Source: Pyrocephalus nanus
Lineage: Eukaryota; Chordata; Aves; Passeriformes; Tyrannidae
Assembly: GCA_038380795.1 (NCBI GenBank)
Contig: CM076263.1
Location: 9,786,709 to 9,850,708 of the forward strand
DNA: 64,000 bases
Direction: 5' to 3'
The translations under genes were made by a program, and so were the position numbers. The notes below the pieces were generated by a model, which was not told the DNA's origin, did no database searches, and saw only the letters and a program-made list of their open reading frames with translations. Below are positions 51,420 through 64,000 of the stretch, piece by piece. The stretch's first letter is position 1; every line of letters begins with the position of its first letter.

Positions 51420-54400
51420 AAAACTACCTTCTTCTCACTCCTGCCCTCCTGGAATTATGTGTGTCCAATACAGTTCCCAGGATGTTGTTCTCACTTCACA
51501 ACCCTCTGCATGAGATGTAGCCAGTTGGCTCCTTTTCTGAGCTACTGACATCCACGGCAGAGCAGGAGGGAAGTCAGACCTCCAAAAGTAGGAACATGTT
51601 TCCTACCCTGCCCAGTTACAGCTTTGCCCCATGGCTCCTCTGCATCCAGTCAACGAGGTGCAGCTCTCTTTCAGAAAGAAAGGCAGTGCTGAGACCTGTC
51701 ACAGACCCTTGACATCTTGAAAATGCTGGTACGGGTAGAGAGGCCAAGGATACTTGATTTTGGCACCTTCCCTGATTAAGTACTGCCAAGAATGCTTCTA
51801 AGGACTTTCTGCTGGCAATTAAAGCTGTTAATTCACGCTCAGGAACTACCTGTGGAAATATGGCATAAAGCCCATCTTTTCCTGAAAGTAAATCCCCTGT
51901 CTAGCAAGGGTCTCTTTGGCAAAAGTAGATACTGTCGACATATAGGGAATGAAGCCAGGCTTGGAATGAAGCACTTTTTTTATTATTATTAAGTAATAAT
52001 AGTAGTATTTCAAGTATTTTCATTCATTCAAAAAGTTTTAAGCTTAATAAACACTGCTCAGGTTTCTGAGATATCTATGTGTGGGCACTCAGGACAGAGT
52101 CAGACCTTATGAACAGTTTTGACATGGATCCATATAATATCATGTACCAGGTGACTGCTTACGATACCAAGACAAAGGGAATGAGTTGTCTTAGTTGTTA
52201 GTGACCTTGTTCCTGAGCTTGTCTAGCATTTTAGAAACAAGATGAAACTCGCCTTTTCCCTTGCATTAAAGGCAGCAGTGATTATGTGTTCCCTTATTTA
52301 TTGCCAGGAAGTATCTGAATAACAAGCACATAGAAACTATGCGTGAAAAAGCAAATACAGCATTAATAGCTATCAGCTTATTACTTGAGAATGGACAGTA
52401 GGATATCCAGCAGCATTACCTTCCAAAAATAACATAAACCTGAGGTCAAGATTTTTGGATCTCAGCTATACTGGCATTTGTTCCTACAAGGAGGAAGGAA
52501 AAAAAAAATAGAGTGAGGTTCCCACAGACCTTAAAAAGCAGAAACATCTGTTGCTGCTATGAACAGTTCGGATGCTGAGTTCAGCAGGAGAAAGTCCAGC
52601 AGCTAGGCCGGGTCTCTGCTTACCACCACATGCCTCTGTGCTCAATGGGAAATGATCAGAGACAGTTTCAAGGGACATATCAATAATTCAAAACAGCCAA
52701 AACTAGCGTAAACAAATAAGAATTAGTGTTCCCTTCTTCCTCCTGCCAGCAAGACTGGAAGATGTTACTGATGCCTTAAATGTGCAGTCGCAAGCATTGT
52801 TGTCAGAGCTGTCCCCAGCTGATGAGTTGCTCCACATTGTGCATTTGTTTCATTTTTTTAACAAACAGGTTTGAGCCGAAACACTGAGCAGAAATTCCTA
52901 AGAAGTGAGTCTTGTTCTCAGCAGTACAATCTTCTGTGGGGCTCAGGGAAATGGCAAGTTCTCATGGACTCAGTTATTCTCTTTGTGAAATTAATCCCCA
53001 TTTCAGTGATCCACTGTTCACTCCTTTCCCAACAGTTCTTCATGCTTTGAGTTTGCGATATTTTAGCTTACACAGTAAGCATACCTTCTAACATTAGGTG
53101 ACATGCAAATGTCAGAGATGCTGTCTTGTTAGTGTACTGATGCAAACTGTGCTCCATAAAACTCCTTCTAACAGAACCTATTTTCTGAGCAAAACCTTTT
53201 GGCAAACAGCTCTCAGCAACTGCCCAGCAAGTAGCATGGGTAAATATTCACAAAGAAATTCCTGCTTTTACTTGGAAAATATCAAACTGCATCAAGGCTA
53301 TAGCAGTCATGAGCCCAGAAGGAAAATGTTGATGACTTGGCATTTTATACTACCTAATCTCCTAAATGTTGTATGTGGAAACCTCAGAGAAGTAGAGTCC
53401 TGTCAAAGGAAAGAACCTCTCTATGCCAGATTTCTGTGTAAAAACAGATTCCCAAACACAGCGCCTTATTTTGCTTCACATTCTTGTGCAAAAAAAAAAC
53501 CTTCCACTGCTATGCAGAGTTCAAATGCAAAGGGAAATGAAACAAGACCTCTGGACTTGAAGGAGTGAATCTTGGCCCTGCTTTCTCCTCACTCATGTAC
53601 TGGCATCATCTTGGAGCTCTGCCTCCTTGCAACTAGCAGCTCAAGGAGACCCTACCCCAGTTTCCAGGGAGAAGGAACCATGGAGTCTGGAAAAGGCAGG
53701 GATTAAAGAAACACAGTATTTGGAGTGTGGATTTGTTCCTTAAAAGTATACTGAGTTGTAACAGACAGATTTTTTCATTTCATTAACACATTGAAGGAAT
53801 GGACTTAAAGATAAGAATATGATGACTTGTAGTTCAGACCCATGCAATAGTAATTATGAAGATATAGGGTTAAAGACAAATATGACAAGAAATAGTGCTA
53901 CCAGATATGCAGTTTGACACATATTTCTTTTGGCAGCAATGACTCTGTAAGAAATAACCCCTTCTTCCTTCACTCCTCTTTTCATTTCCTAACACCCACT
54001 CACACGCATCACAACATGCAGCACCTGGTCTGGTATAACACAGGACCAATATATCTAAGGACATTAGTGGACAGAACCAAGGAGGTAACAGAAGGCAAAG
54101 GCTGGGTCAGACACTGCTGCTGAAAATCCAAGTTCATAAAATTTGGTTGAGGCTTTACTTTTGGGTCTTTTCCAGAAAGAAACTTCCATGTTATACTGAC
54201 TCCAAGGCAATTTAAAGAAAGCATGTCCTATGCCTGCCTGCAGACCTCATCCCCTGAGAGCATCATCTCTTGCAGGACACTCCATCTCTATCTGGTCCAA
54301 ACCTGAGGAACAGAGGGTATGTTCACTTTTTGCAGAAAAACTGAAAAAAGAGCAACTCCAAGAGAGAAACTCACCTACGTTCCTGTGCTCAGCACTGTTT

Positions 54401-54829
54401 GACAACTCTGTCTTTGCATAGCTTACAAAGCAAGTAAAGACTTACAGTCTTTGCCAAGTGGTCTGGAGACACTTATGTTCACACAGCTTAGGGCTAGCCC
54501 TCTCTGAAGCAGATTGGCACGTTGATTTCAGAACAGTTGCTCTCCTTTGGGAAACATACGGTGTTCCCCTTGCCCTCAACCAACTGGTTGCTGTAGTTGG
54601 AGTGGGAAGAGAAAGAGGAATAGAAAGGAGGATCACTTAAGCATCTGAATTGATGTTGGGGCTGTGTTGTAACCCACCAGTGTAAAGTACTGTAAGGTTA
54701 TGTATTATTACATGTTATTAGGGTTATTAGGGCTGCATATATCTATCAGTATGTCGATCAGTACTGTGTCAGTGTGTCCTGGGGACATCAGGCACTGTAT
54801 CACTGGCTGATTGAGGAGCGGGATTGCTC
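51420..54829. other. Intergenic DNA between two CR1 copies, no gene recognised
   Basis: AT-rich DNA with a TTA/TAA-rich patch at 51975-52010. A 156-codon open frame at 53098-53568 has no recognisable domain and looks like chance. The 54655-54790 stretch, just before the next CR1 fragment, has short internal repeats of TTATTAGGG (54715-54733), but I cannot assign it to a known element. Confidence 0.55.
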
Positions 54830-55290
54830 TGCTCTGCACTGGTGTGGCCTCACCTCAGGTCCAGTGTGCACTTCTGGACACCACAATAAAAAAAAGATGT
54901 AAAGTTATTAAGAAAGCATCCAAGGGAAGACCACGAGGATGGTGAAGGACCTAGATGTGAAGCTGTGTGAGGAGTGGCTGAGGCCACATGATTTCTTTAT
55001 CCTGGAGAAGAGGAGACTGAGGGTAGATCTCACTGCAGTCTACAATCTCCTCGTGAGGAGAAGCGGAGGGGCAGGCACCGATCTCTCTGGTAACAGGACC
55101 TGAGGGAATGGCATGAAGCAATGTCAGGGGAGGTTTAGGTTGGATTTTAGGAAAAGGTTCTTCACCCAGAGGGTGGCTGGGCACTGGAACAGGCTCCCCA
55201 GGGAAGTGGTCACAACACCAAGACTGACAGAGCTCAAGAAGCGTTTGGACAATAGTTTCAGGCAAATGGTTCTTGGAGAAACCTGCACAA
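54830..55290 (+). mobile_element. CR1 retrotransposon 3' fragment
   Basis: Translation in shifting frames gives CSALVWPHLRSS near 54830-54870, then LCEEWLRP and FILEKRRLRVDL near 54960-55030. From 55113 come CQGRFRLDFRKRFFTQRV, GHWNRLPREVV and LKKRLDNSFRQMV. These are the ordered landmarks of the CR1 ORF2 C-terminus. Stops and indels separate the blocks, including a poly-A insertion at 54887-54895. Typical CR1 terminal repeats are not obvious at the right edge, so the 3' boundary is uncertain. It differs from the 49.6-51.4 kb copy in the shared tail, so it is an independent insertion and not a duplication. Confidence 0.88.
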
Positions 55291-55294
55291 GGCC

Positions 55295-56572
55295 AGGACA
55301 GCCCCATAATAATCAACCTAAACCTTGTCTGACACAGCTTCATGGTGTAAATGTAACATTTTCTTTACACATATAGACCAGTCCTGGAACAGAGTCGACT
55401 GAGAAATGGGAGGCCACTGCTTAGAGATCTCAGCCCAGTATCAACACAAAATTCCCAGGAAACAACTCTGTTCTAGGAAAAAACTTCAACTGGAGACCAA
55501 AGTGGAAAGCAAAGCTCTCCTGCCCTTTCCCCAGTTCCCACTGCACCAAGGAGCCATGCCTTGTCCAAAATTAGCAACACACAGAGTCAGAAGTCCTGGG
55601 TAAGTTAGGAGTCTTTACTTCATGTGATATAGATACACTGATAGTGGCCTGTTTTGAGGTCATCTCTGCAGTCTGATCAATACAGTGCCTTCTATCTTCT
55701 CTCTTTCAGTGGGGAATGGAGACATGAAGGTGTAGGGTACTTCCACCTCATTGTTCCTTAACACATGGACAACAGTCACATTTGCAGGCTACTGTAGCCT
55801 CCTTGTAGGTACAAGTGGACAGGGAGAACTTTGCCAAATGAGGGGGAAAAAAATGGAAAAAAAAAAAAAAAAGGAAAGGAAACAGAATAAGCAAAAGAAA
55901 AGCACAACAGAAGTGGCATCTTAGCTGTTAGTGAGTTGGTCACATGAGAATCAGTGCAGTCCAGTTGTTAAAATGAAGGCTGTAAATTAACCAGCTTCAT
56001 ATCTAAGAGATGGCCTTAAGGAGCTTCTCAGTACTGTATCACTCAGTGCTGCCAAATTTCACATTTTCTTGCCCAGCTTACCGATTTAGTGTTTCTCAAA
56101 GTCCCACCTCCTGAAGACAAACAATTTGAAATGAGAAGAGCAGGATGAATTGCCCTAAAATATTCCATCTGTTTTAGTTTCAGAGAGGTATTGTGATCTG
56201 ACCACTACCAGATGGGAGCTCTCTCAAAAAAGTACTTTTTTTCCTTTAGGAAATGCTGACTTGTTAAAATTTAAACCCATCACAGAACTCTAACAGTTTT
56301 GACAAAAAAAGTTCTCAGATTCAGACTAGAATCATTGGTCATCAGATAAAAGGAATTCCTGAAGAATGTAACTTGGAAAAATTGCTTTGAGTCATGCATC
56401 TATGGGTATGTGTTTACACAACCAGTAAGACCAAGATCTATCAGGATATGTCATTTACTTGAGTTCACCAGAAAAGGCAAAGGAAGAACTCTAACCTGCT
56501 CATCTTTCTGAGTTGAGGCTATTTTTCTATATCAGGCTTTGTGGAAGTCTGAAGCTAGCAGATATTATCTAC
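55295..56572. other. Intergenic DNA, no gene recognised
   Basis: AT-rich DNA with a 16-A run at 55857-55872 followed by purine-rich sequence. Open frames are short and unrecognised. Confidence 0.55.
55857..55872. repeat. Poly-A tract
   Basis: A 16-A run inside a purine-rich stretch (55842-55885). Confidence 0.85.
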
Positions 56573-56641
56573 TGAGGGCTGGACTTGGTGATCTTTGTGG
56601 GTCCCTTCCAACTCAGCTTATTCTGTGATTCTGTGATTTTT
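56573..56641 (+). mobile_element. CR1 retrotransposon 3' tail (about 70 bp)
   Basis: The text GAGGGCTGGACTTGGTGATC, then GGGTCCCTTCCAACTCAG, then ATTCTGTGATTCTGTGATT is the classic avian CR1 3' end, including the 8-bp terminal repeats (ATTCTGTG). Only the tail is present, consistent with extreme 5' truncation at insertion. Confidence 0.93.
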
Positions 56642-59600
56642 GAACACACTGAGGCTGTGGCTGGAACTCAACAGGAGAGAAATAAAGTTATCATGGGCAC
56701 CTTCATATAACTAATTTCACTTTAAAAGATACTTCTATCATTTCCCTCCTTGACTTCCTCTAAAGTTCTGCCAAAATTTCTTGTTTCTGGGAAGTGCCGA
56801 AGCATTTTCCAGGCAAACTTCCTGACAGACTAATTGCACTCCATTTTTAATTCCTCTCCTTATTTCAATATAGATGATTCCCACTTGATCTAGATGTCTT
56901 TCTTCAGCTAATTTTTTTTCCCTATGAAAATACATATCCTGACTTTCTCTGTCAGAAAAAAAGTCACTGGAAAAGAAGTGGGGAAATTAAAAAAAAAAAA
57001 AAGAAAAATTAATGCTCATGTGGTGGTTGGTATCTCAGATATGGAAGTAGTTGTTTTGGTGAAAAATAATTCCCCATTAAGTCCCAGCTTGCCAAAAAAA
57101 TTCTTGGCGAAAGCCAAGACTACATGTGAACTTCACTGGGAGAGCACACACTCCCAACACGGTGGCTGCGAGCAGCAGTCAGCACTTTTATAGCATTGGT
57201 CTCCAGACCACTTACAGGACACAAGTAGTCTAGCATCGATTTGGATGGCACCAGCATTATTCTGTCATCAAGTACTGCTAAGAAAACCTATAGAGAAAAC
57301 ATGATGTAACGACCAGAACATAGACTGACATTTGAAATTTTCGTGAGTAGTCCAAGCGGAAAAAAGAAAATAAAAATTGCCTTGGTTTTGTTGTGGTTTT
57401 TTTTTGTGAGGGTTTTTATGTGTTGAAAGGATTTGAACAAAAAAGGTGGCTCTCACAAGTTTAGCATCTATTTAGTGTAGAGTCATGCCTTTTTGGCCAA
57501 CTGAAACAATTAATAATGCTTTATTTGTGCTGAACAGCCACAAGAAAGCCTCAGAGAATGGAAAGTGCTGGTACAAAGGAACTGGGCAGACACAGAAAGG
57601 AATACTTGGCTACAGAAAGTCTAAGGAGTTTTTATGGATGTGGAAAGAAAGGAGCCAAAAATAGACATGCACTCAGAGTTTTATGGAATCAGTAGAGAAA
57701 ATGCTCATCTCCCACTGCCCCCCAAAAAAGAAACTTTTCTGGGGACTGGCGTAAAGATCTCCAGAAGATCTTTATTCACTGAACAGACTTCAGGCACACA
57801 TCATGCATATAGTTGCAACTCCACAGTCATACAAGTCCTTTAAATCTACAGCACCAGCTTACTTAAAAATAAGTCATTATATCCCTGAGACACTGCCATA
57901 GTCACACAGTTGCAATGGGAGCGCTCTTGCCTTGCAAGCAAAACAGATCTCATTTCATTTTCATGCATTGTATTTTTACATGAAAATAGCTTCTTCACAT
58001 ACACATACAGAACTCTGAACAGTTTCATATTGATTTCTTGTTTTAAATTTGTTCTGTACTCATACAGCAGAATGGCTACTTTTTCAAGTTATTATGAAAG
58101 CTTTCAACTATGTTAATTTGTAACATAAGCTATGCAGGCTGTCACTGATAAATCCGACATTAGAATCAAACATTTTACCCACATAAATGTGGCAATTACT
58201 GCCATGGAGGTGGCATATATAGTGAAGGAGACAGATGTCACTCATTACACACGCTTCCTTTCACAGCACTTCATTATTGCTTTGTATGCTACAGACAAGT
58301 TTGGCAACATTTCCCAGTCAATGTGGTTTGTCCATGCCCAAAAACTGGGAAAAACTTGTTATTGCAGATTATCTCATTATGTAGATCCGTAACCTCAGAA
58401 CAAAAATAATTCTTAGGCTAGAACTGCTACTCCATATGGGAAAGATTTCTCAATACAAATCCATTACAATTTTCCCTTCTCACTCCCTGGGCTTTGTTCT
58501 TATCTCAGGTAAAAAGCTTGCTCAGTGCCCAAACTACAGAGTAGTTCCAAAGGATGGAACCAGAACTAACTCACTCCTGACTGCAAGTCAGTCTGACTCT
58601 ATCTCCCAACACAAAAGAGTGAAGAGATCATTTAAGAAGTTATACTATGAACAACCACCTTAACCTTGGGAGGCTCTTCCCTTTTATAGGTGGATCAAAT
58701 CACTCCAAGAACTTTCCTTCTGCAATTGGCTGTGCTTGTAATGACTATCAAATCAACATCAAAGTGCTCAGCAGCGACTGCCAGTCAATCTTTGATGCTA
58801 TCTCTGAACACAAATTAATAACAATAATATTGAAAAAAGCCTAACAACTATTGGAGGGGGGAATAGCAAGGTCTGGCTTTTGGCAGTGTAGAATCCAATT
58901 GCCTCCCTCCTACAGCTACCTGTATATAATTAATTGCCACAATCCTTTGATGAAGCAATGAATTATTGCTGTTCTTCTTCAGGGGTGTAAATAAGAAAAA
59001 ACAATTCAATGATTCAACCAGTGCCATAAAAAGATGCTTTGGCAAAGACAGGTATTGGATATACTTAAAGCCCTTAGGCAGGATCATAAAACTATTTCTG
59101 AAGAAGAAAAAGCACTGTAAAGACTCAGCACATCCCAATGAGTTTTTGAGGACATTTCTGGATTTGAAAGTATTAAGAAAAATTCTTAAGGATCCAGATT
59201 ATTGTACACAGGAGAGTTGCTTTGCATTTGAATATACCTAAGTTGTAAGATACTACTTTTAGAGGAGGTTTTGAAGAGAAGAGGTATTTAACACAAAGGG
59301 AGTTGTCCATAGGCAAGGAACAGAAGAAAGTTACACCTTTTCATGGAGAAGCCACATTGCAAAGGGCTGAAAATGTTACATCATATAAAGAAAAGACACT
59401 CCAATCCCCCCATCAATTTTGCAGGTTTCTTCTTTTTTCCTGCATGCTTTTCATGGTAATTCAGGTTTAAATCAGACATCGACCTTTTTGTTTGCTTCTT
59501 AATTGAAAAACAAAATTATCAGAATAATACACTCGTGCTTTTTAAATTAGAAAATGGTGAAAGGCCTTGTGAAAAACAAAGTGGGAACTTTATGTCTCTG

Positions 59601-62600
59601 GAAGCTCCTGTTCTCCCACTCAGGGTACTCATATCTTAAGTTCAGGTTCCCCACTGAGTGAACAAGAGTACAGGACGGCATGGCCAGGGAGCACCCATGA
59701 TATCTTGAAGGCAAAGGTTCACTTTCAGTCACCCCTATCTGAAAAAGAGCTAACACCCCTTTGCATATTGTGCAAAATAAGCCAGAGGCATCAGTGGCTG
59801 GAGATGCTCCAAATCCATGACACAGCCCACTGAAAGGCCTCTGACAGCATCCCTCACAGTCATTCATACGGATATTAGGAATATCCTTTAGGTGGATGAG
59901 AAAACTACCAGTGTCCAGCTCTTAGTGAGAAAGTTTGCAGTGAAATTCACCCTGCCTTTCCAAAGCACTGTACAGGCTGGATGATTTGTCACCACATCCT
60001 GACACACAGGAAACAGCTTACATGAAAATGACAGTTTCCACAGCTCTCTTCTTTCACTCATGAACAGATACATCTGTTAGCTGCTGGTTAACTAAAGAGG
60101 TCAATGCCTCTACGTTCCAGATGTGCATTTAGAAACACAGCCCGACCTGCCAGTGTTTGATACAGAGTCTTTTGGAGGCCATTCACAGTGCTTGTGAAAG
60201 CATGAAAAGGCAGTGTGGGAACTACTCAGAAACTCAGATTTATTACGACTGGATATCCCCCAGTCAGAGAGTATCCTCTAGTAAATACACATGTTCCTCT
60301 CTTGTGTTCACCAAGGCCTCCTACACAAGCAGAAATAAAGGCAGAACATCTCAGTCTGTTTTCTATTGAAGCCACAATGTGTGTTGCTACAAATACAACC
60401 TCTAGTTGAATTCCCTGTCATGATTTCCTCATAAGGATTACAGCAACACTAAGAAAAAAGCATGGATCATTAAATTCCACATATCTATGCACAACCCACA
60501 AGACCATCTCCCTTTCTTTCTGGGAGGCAAGCTCTGATGTAGGCTAATACTATGGTCTAGAAACCACATTCTTTTTTGTCCTCACCAACCACCCTCTGCA
60601 GAAGCAGAAAAAGGAATATGAGACACAAATGATGAACACACATTTAAAAAAAAAAAAAAAAAAGGAAAGAAAGAAAGAAAGAAAAGAGCATCAGAGTCAC
60701 TCCTATCATCCATCTGCTAGTTCAACGAATGACCCAAGATCAACCTCCTGAAAGAGCCACACAACTGCACACAAAATGCTCCCCCCGCAAAAATGTGCTT
60801 GAAATGAAAACATGTGGTGGAAGAGTCATTAAACCTGAATAAACTGACCCAGAGTTCAATAAACAAGCCTTAAGACATTGATGATAAGAAGTGAAAACAT
60901 CCAGTACAAACATGAATATCACTGCACAGCAAGAACCGAGCTACATGCACTCAACTCCCCAGCATACAGAAACTGAGAGACTGTTCTTCCAAATATTTGC
61001 TGTTTATTCCCACTTATCTCTTGTTCAGGTACAACACAGTTATGTCATAGGGATAGTCTGACACATTCATTTAGTGTTTGGCATGTTTCTGATTACAAAG
61101 ATTTTGATTACAGACCTATGTTGCTGCACTCCAATCCAGGCCTCTGAGTAAGTCATGTTGATACTAATCAGAACTGTAGATCCTTAAGTAGGGACCAAAT
61201 ATAGTTCATTTCCAATTCTTATCTCCTGAGGAAACAGAAGTTTTTACAGCAGCTGCTTTCTAGGTCTAACAGTTGAGATTGTGTTGAGCAGTGTCCTGTG
61301 TTCGGGCTCTGAATGGACACAACCCAGAAGAGGCAACGGGATGCAAGACCACCAAACCATGACCAGTGGCAGAGCTAAGGCAGATCATTTCCAGGGAAAC
61401 CTGGGTGCTGGGGGTCCCCATTCAGGCTCCTGGTGGTACATTTTTAACTGGTCACCCTTCTGCTTGTCTTTTGTCATACATTGCTCCTCACAGACCTGTT
61501 TTTCTTTGTCTTAGGGAGGGAAGAAGGTCCTGAAGGGTGAGCTGCAAGAATCAGCAGTGTTTCTGCTCAAAAGCACTTGCACAAGTTGAACAACACAGCA
61601 GGCACTTACACCTGCTGCCATTAATCTGCAACCACAAAAATTAGGTGTGGGTGGTGTCTTGCACAGCTTAGCCCATTCCTGAGCAATGTTTCCAATTCAT
61701 TTAGCAAATTGTCTGTTGCAGGCATTCAGTAAGGCTTGTAGTCGCAGGGAGAGAGAAGAAACATCAGTTCAGACTCTGCTTTGTGGGTTTTCACAGTGGG
61801 GCTGTACCTGTGACTTAGAAGAGTAAGAAGGAAGAGGATACAGAATGCCATGCCTAACACCTCAGATGGTCACTGCAGCATCTCATGGCCAGACAGCAAT
61901 GGAGATAGAGTTTGGCTGTCTTGATGCTTCCTTAAGTGACTTGATACAGCAACTTCCCAACAGCCAAGGCTGTTCACTGAACTTCACAGTGTTGTCCAAA
62001 GTGACCCCTGAAGGACCCCCCGGCTGAATTTGAAATCTCTCATTTATGCAAATCTCATTCCCCCAGCAGTGACAGAGGACAATTCCTGCCCCAGAGGACA
62101 GAATTTAGCATGTAACAGGCATTGTTAAGCTAGACCACAATACCTAGATATTTTGAGAAGCAGAAGTTGGGCGCAGACCTCTTTTCACTGCCACAATGTG
62201 AGGCTTGGCATGGAAAGAAGGAATCTCCCAAGGAGATGACATACAGTAGACAACACTTCTCCTGCTGGACCACCGGTTCTTCTCTAATACACCCACACAG
62301 CATCTAGGTGTTAATTCTGTGCTAGTCTAGATGTGATTTGTCTAGGTCTGACTAGCTCAGTGTCCCATTTGACATATGCCTTTGTGGAGATGAAGGCAAG
62401 ACACCCTCTCAGAAGGGTTTCGGTTACATATTGCTGCTACCCACTTCCACACTAAGGATCTCCACACTCTCCCACTGCTCTTCCCCTTTCTTTTGAGGAC
62501 CTTTAATGCTTCCATTTCCTTATTTACATTTAAGTCAGGTAGCAGCTCTGTGTCTGACTCCTCGCAGAGCGCGTGATGGGCTGTGTGCATTGCAGAGCCC

Positions 62601-64000
62601 AGCCCAGCATCAGCTGCCACCTCTCTCCAATCTCCCTTTCTGCCTTATGCCTCATAAGGAAATCCAGTTATTTCCTTCCTCTTTTTTTTTCTTCTCCTTC
62701 CTCCAGGTGCATATTTTTCTGTCGTGTTTTATCTCTTTCCTGGACTCCACCCACCAGCACCAGTTGCCCGATACAGTAAGATAGCCCGGGAGCATTGCAT
62801 TACCCGGAAAAAGCAGATCTCCCTCTGCTCCCTAGTACCAGTGAAAAGATAGAGATCCACCTTTTTTCTCCTCTTTCTTGTAGTAACAGCACCACCTTTT
62901 GGCTCCCGGCACAATGCTGTGATTTCACATCAGCAGCTTAACGATATCTCTGCAGAGCGTTGACATATTCCCAAACAAGACCTTGTGTGCCTTAACTGTG
63001 CTCGTATTTCATTTGCAGTACTGTTGCCTGGAGAGAAGAGGATCCCACAAGCCACCGAAGTGAGAAGTCATCCCCTCACCCAACCACACATCACCTGAGT
63101 ATTTCTTCTCCTAACTCAATGGCTTTTCAGATAAGATAAAGGTTAGCAAAGAATTCCATCTCCACCCAGCTCTGCACTCTGAGTTCAGCAAAGCAGGTAG
63201 TAGCATAGCTCACAGCACACAGTCATTTTCAGCTCTGAACGTGCATAAACATACCAACCCTTTGACCCTTCCCTAATTGGCCTCCAAACATGAAGTAATC
63301 ACATGCAAAGCAACGGTGCTCATAAACACAACTCTTGGAAACAATCAAGACTCAGTCATTTGTCTGGGGCTGGTGGTGCATCTAGGAGAAAAACAGAAAC
63401 TGGGGAGTTTTTTCAGGCAAGGCAGTATGAATCTGACACATGAGAAGAGAAATGACAACACATACATATTTAAAGTAAAAGCTCAATCTCAGCGTTCAGT
63501 CATGCTTGAAAAAAGCCTGAAACCTTGGGTGTTCACCTCCTTTATTGGCAACATCAGTCCTACAGCTACAACACAAAAATAGACATGGTTTAGAGCAACT
63601 ACTCTAACACAGACTTTAATAACCCACAATACTGCCCTTTCCCTTCCTGCTCTGATAAATCAATCTGACTTTATTGATATGCTTCCCACCAGCTTGGCTC
63701 TGATCCTTCTGCCTGCCTCTGGGGTTTGCAGCACCAGCAGAGGTGAGGCTCTACTGATCACGGATAAAGCAAAACAGATGCACCTCTTTATTGGTGCAAA
63801 TTCAATCCAGTTACAGAAAGAAAAGTGTTTTGTCAGAATTCAGCAGAATACACTTTTTTGGGAGGAATTAACCTTTCTTTTACAATCCCTGGTAAATCCC
63901 CTTTGGGAACATCTGTGACACCAGAACTAAACCACCTCTTAAAGATCAGTAAATAAATGAACCTGCAGATATCTGAAGATGCAGAGCATATTACTACTGT
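56642..64000. other. Intergenic DNA, no gene recognised
   Basis: AT-rich DNA with poly-A and GAAA repeats (60646-60685) and scattered short open frames on both strands. None has a recognisable domain or plausible splice-bounded coding structure. The region around 62340-63060 is slightly more GC-rich, but I see no CpG island or first exon there. Confidence 0.55.
60646..60685. repeat. Poly-A plus GAAA microsatellite
   Basis: Eighteen A residues are followed by about five GAAA units. Confidence 0.9.

Noticed and set aside
54951..55343. 130-codon minus-strand frame
   Set aside because: It is the antisense shadow of the CR1 3' fragment.
30663..64000. Possible PMAIP1 (the human neighbour on this side) coding sequence
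   Set aside because: No open frame shows a BH3-like motif, and there is no second CpG island. The gene, if present, lies beyond the window.
1..64000. Endogenous retrovirus genes or LTR pairs
   Set aside because: I recognised no gag, pol or env-like frames and no convincing paired LTRs. All polymerase-like similarity is of CR1 type.

Overview
This is vertebrate, almost certainly avian, nuclear DNA. It is AT-rich and CpG-poor with one sharp CpG island. It carries CR1-type non-LTR retrotransposon pieces and long A/C-rich simple tracts, and it has no bacterial-style gene packing. I cannot name a species.

The only host gene I can support is CCBE1 (collagen and calcium-binding EGF domains 1), on the minus strand. 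Its first two coding exons sit in the CpG island at about 29.6-30.7 kb. Exon 1 (30302-30202) encodes a signal peptide followed by a TWTYREEP-like start of the mature protein. A 127-nt phase-2 intron follows. Exon 2 (30074-29994) encodes the Cys-rich start of the secreted protein and ends in a second phase-2 donor. Everything from 29993 down to 1 is therefore the 5' part of a very long intron 2. I found no further CCBE1 exon there, so exon 3 lies beyond the left edge.

The right side (about 30.7-64 kb) is DNA upstream of CCBE1 with no recognisable gene. It holds four CR1 pieces: a minus-strand 3' tail near 34.33 kb, a long internally deleted copy at about 49.65-51.42 kb, a 3' fragment at about 54.83-55.29 kb, and a 3' tail near 56.57 kb. 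I saw no secure CR1 copy in the 30 kb of intron. Low-complexity tracts (A/C-rich, T/G-rich, poly-A, GAAA) are scattered throughout. Most long open frames are antisense, CpG-island or low-complexity artefacts.

I found no convincing previously undescribed system. The observations most worth a second look are an array of CAGATGTG E-boxes in the CCBE1 promoter, an open frame upstream of the apparent CCBE1 ATG, an inverted repeat just inside the intron 2 donor, and the frame-preserving deletion of the reverse transcriptase core in the large CR1 copy.
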